This document shows, piece by piece, positions 5,275 through 10,512 of a DNA stretch of 10,512 nucleotides (its first letter is position 1; each line of letters opens with the position of its first letter). Both the position numbers and the translations under genes were made by a program. The stretch is from an uncultured Peptoniphilus sp. (GTDB lineage: Bacteria; Bacillota; Clostridia; Tissierellales; Peptoniphilaceae), in NCBI GenBank assembly GCA_902465645.1, contig CABQNX010000034.1, positions 1-10,512 of the forward strand. The letters are read 5' to 3'. A model generated the notes under the pieces. It made no database searches. It was not told the DNA's origin and saw only the letters and a list, made by a program, of their open reading frames with translations.

Positions 5275-6543
5275 ATGTTTATAGATATAGCTAAAATAAA
5301 ATTAAAAGCCGGAAAAGGTGGAGATGGCGCTGTCGCTTGGCGAAGAGAAAAATTCGAACCAGCAGGAGGACCAGCTGGCGGCGACGGAGGCAGAGGTGGC
5401 AATGTAATTGTAATGACAGACTCTGGACTTCACACTTTGATGGACTTTAGATACAAAAGAGAATACAAGGCCGAAAATGGTCAAAATGGTATGAGCAAGT
5501 TAAAATTTGGAAAAGATGGAGAAGATATCATCCTAAAAGTACCAGTTGGAACCCTAATTAGGGACGCCAAAACTAATGGGGTTATCTATGACCTCAAGGA
5601 AAATGGAATGTCTGTCACTGTCTGCAAGGGTGGACGTGGTGGCATGGGAAATGCCAGGTTCAAGACCTCCACTAGACAGGCACCAGCCTTTGCCCAAGCA
5701 GGCAACATGGGAGAAGAAAGAGAGATAATCTTGGAACTTAAACTCCTTGCCGATGTGGGACTAGTAGGTTTTCCTAACGTAGGTAAGTCAACTCTTCTTT
5801 CCATAGTTACATCTGCTAGGCCAAAGATTGCCAACTATCACTTTACAACCCTTTCTCCAAACCTTGGGGTTGTAAAAATTGACGAAGGCGAATCCTTTGT
5901 AATAGCAGACATACCTGGACTAATTGAGGGAGCATCTGAAGGGATTGGTCTCGGCGACGAATTCCTAAAACACGTTGAGAGGACAGGGATTTTAATCCAC
6001 GTCCTAGATGTTTCTGGTTCAGAATACAGGGATCCAGTGGAAGATTTCCACAAAATCAATGAAGAACTTGTTAGATACAATGAAAAACTGGGCCAAAAGA
6101 AGCAAATTATTTTTGCCAACAAGACAGATGTCCCAGGTGCAGAAGAAAATCTAAAAAAACTTAGAGAAGAACTTGGGGACAAGTATGAGATAATAGCTGG
6201 GTCTTGTGCCACAACAGAAAATGTTGACAAGCTAATGAAGGAAACTTATAGGCTCCTTCAAGAAGTGGACTACGAAGACCACGAAACTTACGACATAGTA
6301 CACGTAGAAGAAGTTAAGAGAGAAGAAGGCATCAGGGTCTTCAAGGAACATGGAGAATACTTTGTTGAAGGACCTTACATTGACAAACTCCTTCGCTCCA
6401 CAAACTTCGACGACTACGATTCACTTAAATACTTCCAAGAAAACCTTAGAAAGAATAAGGTTGTAGAAAAACTAGAAGAACTTGGGGCCCACGATGGCTG
6501 TTCAGTATTTATTGGCGAATACGAATTTGAATTTTTTGAATAA
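5275..6543 (+). CDS. obgE: Obg family GTPase ObgE/CgtA
   Basis: An essential GTPase that acts in late 50S assembly and links it to growth and stress. The 422 residues show three parts. The glycine-rich Obg fold is at 1-158 (for example KAGKGGDGAVAWRREKF). The G domain has G1 GFPNVGKST (165-173), G2 Thr 191-192, G3 DIPGL (212-216), G4 NKTD (282-285) and G5 SCA (310-312). The C-terminal OCT domain, found in many Gram-positive Obg proteins, is at about 345-422. GAGG (5266-5269) lies five bases before the ATG. It is first in a seven-gene operon and follows L21-Prp-L27, as in many Firmicutes. Confidence 0.97.
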   Translation: MFIDIAKIKLKAGKGGDGAVAWRREKFEPAGGPAGGDGGRGGNVIVMTDSGLHTLMDFRYKREYKAENGQNGMSKLKFGKDGEDIILKVPVGTLIRDAKTNGVIYDLKENGMSVTVCKGGRGGMGNARFKTSTRQAPAFAQAGNMGEEREIILELKLLADVGLVGFPNVGKSTLLSIVTSARPKIANYHFTTLSPNLGVVKIDEGESFVIADIPGLIEGASEGIGLGDEFLKHVERTGILIHVLDVSGSEYRDPVEDFHKINEELVRYNEKLGQKKQIIFANKTDVPGAEENLKKLREELGDKYEIIAGSCATTENVDKLMKETYRLLQEVDYEDHETYDIVHVEEVKREEGIRVFKEHGEYFVEGPYIDKLLRSTNFDDYDSLKYFQENLRKNKVVEKLEELGAHDGCSVFIGEYEFEFFE

Positions 6544-6555
6544 GCAGGTGATGGA

Positions 6556-6843
6556 ATGTTAACAGGAAAAGAAAGATCTTATTTAAAGAGCCTTGCCCAC
6601 AACATGGATCCACTTATCCAACTAGGAAAAGACGGGATCAACCAAGGTTTTTTAAATCAAATAGATAAACTTTTAGAAGACCACGAAATTGTTAAGATTA
6701 ATGTCCTACAAAATGCACCAGTGGAAGTTGACGAAATAGTTGACGACATCCTTGATGCAACAGGGGCAGAATTTGTCCAAAAAATTGGCAAGAAGCTTAC
6801 AATTTATAGGGAATCTAAAGAAAACAAACAAATAGAATTATAA
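6556..6843 (+). CDS. yhbY: CRM-domain RNA-binding protein YhbY
   Basis: A 95-residue single CRM domain of the YhbY family, associated with pre-50S particles. The start LTGKERSYLKSLAH, the LIQLGKDGI loop (the GxxG-like RNA-binding turn, about 20-27), the central NAPVE segment and the GKKLTIYR end are characteristic. AGGTGATG (6546-6553) provides the ribosome binding site. Only 12 bases separate it from obgE, and its TAA overlaps the nadD ATG by one base. Confidence 0.94.
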   Translation: MLTGKERSYLKSLAHNMDPLIQLGKDGINQGFLNQIDKLLEDHEIVKINVLQNAPVEVDEIVDDILDATGAEFVQKIGKKLTIYRESKENKQIEL

Positions 6844-7451
6844 TGAAAAAGTACGGGATTTTTGGAGGTAGCTTCAACCCCATCCACTATGGTCACCTCA
6901 TGATATGTGAGTACATCAAGGAGGAGATGGGCCTGGACAAGGTAATCTTTATCCCAACAGGCAACCCTCCCCACAAGGACCTTGGGGTTTCAGCAGAAGA
7001 CAGGTATGAGATGGTAAAGCTTGCCATCTCTCCAAACCCAGACTTTGAAATATCTGACATAGAGACTACTAGGGTAAACCTATCCTACACAGTGGACACA
7101 ATTAGGGAACTTAAAGAAATCTATAAAGAGGAAAAATTATATTTCTTAATAGGCCTAGATTCCCTCTTCCAACTTAAGACTTGGAAGAAGATAGGGGACC
7201 TATCACAAGAAATAGAATTTGTAGTTGCCTTACGACCAGGATATATTGACAAAGAAGAAATAGATAATGAGATAGACTTTTTGAGAGAGAACTTTGGAAC
7301 AAAGATAAATCTCATAAATACCCCACTCTATGAAATTTCTTCCACAGACTTAAGGGACCGAATTCATGAGGGCAAGTCTCTCAGATATCTAATTCCAAAA
7401 AAAGTTCTAGATTATATAGAAGAAAGTGGGTTTTACAAAAGTGACCTATAA
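6843..7451 (+). CDS. nadD: Nicotinate-nucleotide adenylyltransferase
   Basis: Adenylates nicotinate mononucleotide to deamido-NAD in NAD synthesis. The 202-residue protein has the nucleotidyltransferase start GIFGGSFNPIHYGHL, with H15 and H18 of the (H/T)xGH-type motif, and the late ISSTDLR motif (165-171) that binds phosphate. Both are diagnostic of NadD. Translation is likely coupled to yhbY through the TAATG overlap. The 3' end overlaps the start of yqeK by about 11 bases. Confidence 0.96.
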   Translation: MKKYGIFGGSFNPIHYGHLMICEYIKEEMGLDKVIFIPTGNPPHKDLGVSAEDRYEMVKLAISPNPDFEISDIETTRVNLSYTVDTIRELKEIYKEEKLYFLIGLDSLFQLKTWKKIGDLSQEIEFVVALRPGYIDKEEIDNEIDFLRENFGTKINLINTPLYEISSTDLRDRIHEGKSLRYLIPKKVLDYIEESGFYKSDL

Positions 7452-8013
7452 ACTTAAAAAATATGAAAAAGAAATACGTGAAAGGATAGGAGAAAAGAGA
7501 TTTCTCCACACCCTTAGGGTGAGGGACACTGCCCTAGAACTTGCAAAGATTCACGGAGTGGACCAAGAAAAGGCAGAAGTGGCAGGCTTCTTGCACGACT
7601 GTGCCAAGATAAGAGATACAGACGCACTTATGAAGATAGCAAAAGAAAATAAACTTCTCTTAACAAAGGAAATGATAAAGGCACCCCAAATCATCCATTC
7701 CTATCTTGGGGCCATCTATGCCAGAGACCTCTACGAGATAGAAGACGAAGAAATCCTAAATGCCATCACCTACCACACCACAGGCAGGGCAAATATGTCG
7801 GACCTAGAAAAAATAATTTTCTTGGCAGACTACATTGAGCCCATGAGAAACTTTGATGGAGTGGAAAAGGCAAGAGAACTTGCTAAAGTTGACCTTGATG
7901 CAGCCATGTATTTCGCCCTAAATAATACATTAAAATTTTTAGTTGACCACGACACCTATATTGTGCCGGCAACAGTTACAGCTAGAAATTTTTATAAGGA
8001 GTTGAATCCTTGA
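7441..8013 (+). CDS. yqeK: HD-domain Ap4A hydrolase YqeK
   Basis: YqeK proteins split diadenosine tetraphosphate symmetrically into two ADP, using two metal ions. From GTG 7441 the protein has 190 residues. The HD metal ligands fall at H23 (RFLHTLRV), H52-D53 (FLHDCAK), H86 (IIHSYLGA), H112 (TYHTTGR) and D130 (FLADYIEP), matching the family. An in-frame GTG at 7426 would add five residues. Neither start has a strong ribosome binding site, and 7441 is chosen for the more usual N-terminal length. The overlap with nadD suggests coupled translation, and the nadD-yqeK pair is conserved in Firmicutes. Confidence 0.92.
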   Translation: MTYKLKKYEKEIRERIGEKRFLHTLRVRDTALELAKIHGVDQEKAEVAGFLHDCAKIRDTDALMKIAKENKLLLTKEMIKAPQIIHSYLGAIYARDLYEIEDEEILNAITYHTTGRANMSDLEKIIFLADYIEPMRNFDGVEKARELAKVDLDAAMYFALNNTLKFLVDHDTYIVPATVTARNFYKELNP

Positions 8014-8888
8014 AAACTTTTTTTAAAGCTTTTTTTACAACAATAATACTAATAATAATCCTTGCCCTAGGAGGGTTTGCAGCCTACTACTACTTCTTCG
8101 AAGGAGAAGATGCAGATAAAATTGATGAAGGCGGCGAAAACCTACAATTCTTGATGCTGGGAGTGGACTCCCTTGACTCAAAGAAGGCAGACAATGCAAG
8201 GTCCGACACCATAATGGTTGTAAACCTAGACGGGAAGACAGGAAAAGTAAATATAATTTCAATCCCAAGAGACACTTACACAAAGATTGAGGGTTACAAA
8301 AAGACAAAAATCAACCACTCCTTCAAGTACGGAGGAAGTGAACTTACCCTTGATACAGTGAACAAACTCCTTGGGACAGATATAAAATATTACGTCACAG
8401 TTGACTACAGGTTTGTAGAAGACGTGGTAGACAAAATTGGTGGAGTAGAAGTTGATGTCCCAATAGACATGAAGTACGAAGACCCAACAGCAGACCCACC
8501 ACTTACAATAGACATCAAGGCAGGCAGACAAAACCTAAAGGGCTACGATGCCATAGGATTTTTGAGATTTAGGAAGGGCTATAAGGATGCAGACTTAGGA
8601 AGAGTAAAGGCCCAACAACAATTCATGTCAGCCATCCTATCCAAGATGAAGGAACCAAAAACCCTAGTTAGGTCACCCCTCTTGCTATCATCCTATGTAT
8701 CCTACACAGAAAACAATATACCTGTGAAGAAACTCATAAAGATGGCAGCAAAAATGCGTAACATTACAAGCGAAGACATAGTGACCAACACCCTACCAGG
8801 CACACCAAAATACATGGGAGGCGTGTCCTACTTCGTGCCAAACGAAAACAAAATACAAGTAATGCTATTAGAAAATAATTTTAAATAG
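8010..8888 (+). CDS. LytR-CpsA-Psr (LCP) family cell-wall glycopolymer ligase
   Basis: LCP enzymes attach teichoic-acid-like or capsular polymers from a lipid carrier to peptidoglycan outside the membrane. This 292-residue protein has an N-terminal membrane anchor at about 8-30, then the LCP domain. Conserved pieces are FLMLGVDS (47-54), NARSDTIMV (62-70), SIPRDT (84-89), KINHSFKYGG (100-109), FLRFRKG (184-190) and DADLGRVKAQQQF (193-205); the Arg and Asp residues in them bind the pyrophosphate and metal. Translation starts at TTG 8010, with AAGGAG (7996-8001) eight bases upstream, and overlaps the yqeK stop. There is no extra C-terminal domain. The exact paralogue and its polymer cannot be named from sequence. 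Confidence 0.93.
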   Translation: MKTFFKAFFTTIILIIILALGGFAAYYYFFEGEDADKIDEGGENLQFLMLGVDSLDSKKADNARSDTIMVVNLDGKTGKVNIISIPRDTYTKIEGYKKTKINHSFKYGGSELTLDTVNKLLGTDIKYYVTVDYRFVEDVVDKIGGVEVDVPIDMKYEDPTADPPLTIDIKAGRQNLKGYDAIGFLRFRKGYKDADLGRVKAQQQFMSAILSKMKEPKTLVRSPLLLSSYVSYTENNIPVKKLIKMAAKMRNITSEDIVTNTLPGTPKYMGGVSYFVPNENKIQVMLLENNFK

Positions 8889-8896
8889 GAGGTAAA

Positions 8897-9241
8897 ATGA
8901 CAACTCAAGAGAAATTAGATATCATAGTAAAATCATGTGAAGACAAAAAGGGAATCGACATCAAGGTCCTAGACATCCAAGGCATGACATCAATTGCAGA
9001 CTACTTCGTAGTAGTAAGTGGTAACTCATCTACACAAGTAGATGCCCTAGCAAGAGAAATTGACGAAAAATTATCTGAAAAGGGAGAAGGACCACAAAAC
9101 CTAGAAGGCAAAAACTCATCAAGATGGATCATCTTGGACTTTGGCGACATAATAGTTCACGTATTCCACAAGGACGAGAGAGAATACTACAACCTAGAAA
9201 GATTGTGGGAAGAAAACCAAGACCCACAAGAGGAGGAATAA
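8897..9241 (+). CDS. rsfS: Ribosomal silencing factor RsfS
   Basis: RsfS (Iojap/YbeB) binds L14 on the 50S subunit and blocks 30S joining when nutrients are short. The 114-residue protein has the family core SIADYFVVVSGNSSTQVDA (31-49), EGKNSSRWIILDFGDIIVHVF (71-91) and the end REYYNLERLWEE. AGGAGG lies just before the ATG, eight bases after the LCP gene. With YqeK and NadD upstream this is the standard Firmicutes set. Its charged tail ends four bases before ridA and carries the ridA ribosome binding site. Confidence 0.96.
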   Translation: MTTQEKLDIIVKSCEDKKGIDIKVLDIQGMTSIADYFVVVSGNSSTQVDALAREIDEKLSEKGEGPQNLEGKNSSRWIILDFGDIIVHVFHKDEREYYNLERLWEENQDPQEEE

Positions 9242-9245
9242 AATT

Positions 9246-9623
9246 ATGGTAAAAACATTACACACAGACAAGGCACCAGGAGCAGTGGGACCTTACTCAC
9301 AAGCAACAGAAGTTAACGGATTTATCTTCACATCAGGCCAACTTCCACTAGTTCCAGAAACAGGAGAACTAATCTCAGACGACATCAAAAAAGCAACAGC
9401 AAGAAGCCTTGACAACATCAAGGCAATCCTAGAAGAAGCAGGCTCAAGCATGGAAAAAGTTGTAAAAGTTAACATCTTCCTAGACGATGTAAATGACTTT
9501 GCAGCAGTAAACGAAGTCTATGCAGAATATTTCAAAAACCACAAACCAGCAAGATCTTGCGTAGAAGTAGCAAAGCTACCAAAGGGTGGCCTTCTAGAAA
9601 TCGAAGCAATAGCAGTAAAATAA
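9246..9623 (+). CDS. ridA: RidA family enamine/imine deaminase
   Basis: RidA hydrolyses reactive 2-aminoacrylate and related enamines made by PLP enzymes, protecting them from damage. The 125-residue length is typical. Y17 in GPYSQA, R103 and C105 in PARSCVEV and E118 in LLEIEAIAV match the active-site set of the E. coli protein. AGGAGG (9231-9236) lies inside the end of rsfS, nine bases from the ATG. The four-base gap makes it the last member of the obgE operon before the terminator. RidA at this position is not part of the core ribosome set and may have joined the transcript by chance. Confidence 0.96.
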   Translation: MVKTLHTDKAPGAVGPYSQATEVNGFIFTSGQLPLVPETGELISDDIKKATARSLDNIKAILEEAGSSMEKVVKVNIFLDDVNDFAAVNEVYAEYFKNHKPARSCVEVAKLPKGGLLEIEAIAVK

Positions 9624-9632
9624 TTTCTAAAG

Positions 9633-9657
9633 AGGACCCGAGAGGGTTCTTTTTTTA
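9633..9657 (+). terminator. Intrinsic terminator after ridA
   Basis: AGGACCC (9633-9639) pairs with GGGTTCT (9644-9650) around GAGA, extended by flanking A-T pairs, and followed by a T-run to 9657. It ends the obgE operon, though the rhodanese gene starts only 20 bases later. Confidence 0.88.
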
Positions 9658-9677
9658 TAAAAGAAGAGGTAGACAAG

Positions 9678-9968
9678 ATGAAAGAAATAAACGTAAATGA
9701 AATAGATAGGATTGTGGACCCAATAGTAATAGACGTGAGAGAAGACTACGAGCTAGAAGAAACAGGAACCATAAAGGGCGCCATCCATATCCCTATGAAT
9801 GAGGTCCCAAATAGACTTAATGAAATCACAAAAGAAAGAGAAATCTATATCCTCTGCAGGTCAGGAGTGAGATCCTACAACGTGGCAAAATATTTAAACG
9901 AACTTGGCTATGATGCCATAAACCTTGACGGCGGCATAATAAATTACAAGGGAGAGCTTTTTAAGTAA
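9678..9968 (+). CDS. Single-domain rhodanese-like protein
   Basis: A 96-residue rhodanese domain, a cytoplasmic sulfur carrier or sulfurtransferase. Visible signatures are VIDVREDYELEETGTIKGA (17-35), the CDC25-like HIP turn (37-39), and the active-site loop CRSGVRS starting at C60, which would carry the persulfide. GGIINY (85-90) closes the domain. AGAGGT lies about nine bases before the ATG. No clear promoter is seen in the 20 bases after the ridA terminator, so expression may depend on read-through or on a promoter inside ridA. The sulfur acceptor cannot be inferred from these neighbours. Confidence 0.9.
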   Translation: MKEINVNEIDRIVDPIVIDVREDYELEETGTIKGAIHIPMNEVPNRLNEITKEREIYILCRSGVRSYNVAKYLNELGYDAINLDGGIINYKGELFK

Positions 9969-9979
9969 GTCCTAGAAAA

Positions 9980-10087
9980 TTATAAAGTCATAAAAATTTT
10001 TTGCTCAAAGATTATTTGGGACATGATAAAACATTATGAAGTCAGTAATATTTTTGAACCAAGAAGAGAAGAACAATTTGCGAAAAT
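9980..10087 (+). repeat. Degenerate 18-base tandem array after the rhodanese (array B)
   Basis: Six units in strict 18-base phase start 12 bases after the rhodanese stop. The first (TTATAAAGTCATAAAAAT, 9980-9997) equals the consensus of the other arrays, and the fourth (TTATGAAGTCAGTAATAT, 10034-10051) is close. The others are decayed and recognised mainly by phase. The phase continues into the terminator that follows. Confidence 0.6.
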
Positions 10088-10101
10088 TTAATAAAAACAA
10101 A

Positions 10102-10131
10102 TCCCACAAGACAAATCTTGTGGGAATTTTT
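10102..10131 (+). terminator. Strong hairpin terminator downstream of the rhodanese
   Basis: A perfect 10-bp stem TCCCACAAGA (10102-10111) with TCTTGTGGGA (10116-10125), loop CAAA, followed by AATTTTT. The opposite strand also has a T-rich tail, so it may work both ways. It lies about 130 bases beyond the rhodanese stop, so array B would be transcribed with that gene. Confidence 0.85.
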
Positions 10132-10293
10132 GTGCCTAAAACTTCTTCTATATTAATTACATTTCCTATAAAGCTTTCGCATAAGAAGATATAAAAATTA
10201 TAAATCTATAAAGCTCGTAAATCTAAAATATAAAAATATAAGTATAATAGAAAAGATTTAAAAGTTCTTAAATTTTTTAAAGTTTAAAAAGAC
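10132..10293. other. AT-rich intergenic stretch with drifting copies of the 18-base unit
   Basis: I see no gene and no convincing promoter here. Fragments such as CTATAAAGCTCGTAAATC and GTATAATAGAAAAGATTT fit the 18-base unit, but the phase is not held as strictly as in the arrays on either side. Confidence 0.4.
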
Positions 10294-10473
10294 TTATGGA
10301 GTCAGAAAAGTTTATGAAGTAATAAATATTTAAGAAGACAGAGAAATTTATCAAGTTACAAAAGATTAGAAAGTCACAAAAGTTTACAAGGTCATAAAGA
10401 GTTGTGAAGTAATAAAAGTTTGTGAAGTCTCAAAGATTTATAAGGCAATAAAAATTTATAAAGCGACAAATAT
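10294..10473 (+). repeat. Degenerate tandem array, ten units of exactly 18 bases (array C)
   Basis: Ten consecutive 18-base units run without insertion or deletion, each starting TT. Examples are TTATGAAGTAATAAATAT (10312), TTAGAAAGTCACAAAAGT (10366), TTGTGAAGTAATAAAAGT (10402) and TTATAAGGCAATAAAAAT (10438). Consensus is about TTATGAAGTCATAAAAGT, the same as arrays A and B and on the same strand. One plus frame would encode a repeated hexapeptide like YEVIKV, but stops at 10331 and 10367 and the lack of a start argue against coding. The rest of the window (10474-10512) shows no further unit or gene. Confidence 0.82.
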
Positions 10474-10512
10474 TAATTATTCATTAACTAAGACCAAAAG
10501 TTATATTAAAAT

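Noticed and set aside
5838..6230. 130-codon minus-strand open frame inside obgE
   Set aside because: It is antisense to the conserved ObgE GTPase domain, is Ser-rich and low in complexity, and has no family signature. It is a shadow of the real gene, as are similar frames opposite rpmA, nadD and the LCP gene.
10294..10473. CRISPR array
   Set aside because: Units are contiguous 18-base degenerate copies with no constant repeat alternating with unique spacers, and no cas gene is near.
10294..10512. Coding sequence for a hexapeptide-repeat protein (YEVIKV-like)
   Set aside because: In-frame stops at 10331 and 10367, no start codon with a ribosome binding site, and the other two arrays carry stops in the matching frame.

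Overview
The window is AT-rich, has dense gene packing and strong AGGAGG-type ribosome binding sites, and carries a threonine T-box, an L21 leader and an N-terminally extended L27. Together these point to a low-GC Gram-positive anaerobe. Codon style and gene order suggest the Tissierellia/Peptoniphilaceae (for example an Anaerococcus-like organism). That placement is inference; no marker here fixes the genus.

Layout. (1) 1-1260, minus strand: a partial membrane protein gene running off the left edge, then a separate 84-residue membrane protein. Each has its own TGATATAAT extended -10 box, and neither has a function I can name. (2) 1339-3609, plus strand: promoter, threonine-specific T-box leader with terminator, thrS, and its own terminator. 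(3) 3610-4083: a gene-free stretch holding a 168-bp imperfect inverted repeat and a degenerate tandem array with an 18-base period. (4) 4084-5162: promoter, L21 leader, rplU-prp-rpmA (L21, the protease that trims L27, and L27) and a terminator. (5) 5200-9657: two candidate promoters and a tightly packed operon obgE-yhbY-nadD-yqeK-LCP-rsfS-ridA, closed by a terminator. (6) 9678-9968: a single-domain rhodanese. (7) 9969-10512: gene-free, with two more 18-base arrays of the same consensus and orientation and a strong terminator between them.

How the genes work together. Most of the window is ribosome supply and maturation: threonyl-tRNA charging under T-box control, L21 and L27 with the L27-processing protease, the 50S assembly GTPase ObgE, the CRM-domain protein YhbY, and the 50S silencing factor RsfS. 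NadD (NAD synthesis), YqeK (Ap4A hydrolysis) and an LCP cell-wall ligase are threaded into the same operon, a long-standing Firmicutes arrangement. RidA is the last gene before the terminator.

The genes from thrS to the rhodanese are conventional. The less ordinary material is in the gaps: the same 18-base degenerate repeat fills three separate intergenic stretches in strict phase, and the 168-bp hairpin element appears to sit inside one of them. The uncharacterised minus-strand membrane protein also has an A8 tract and a terminator-shaped hairpin exactly between its membrane and soluble halves.
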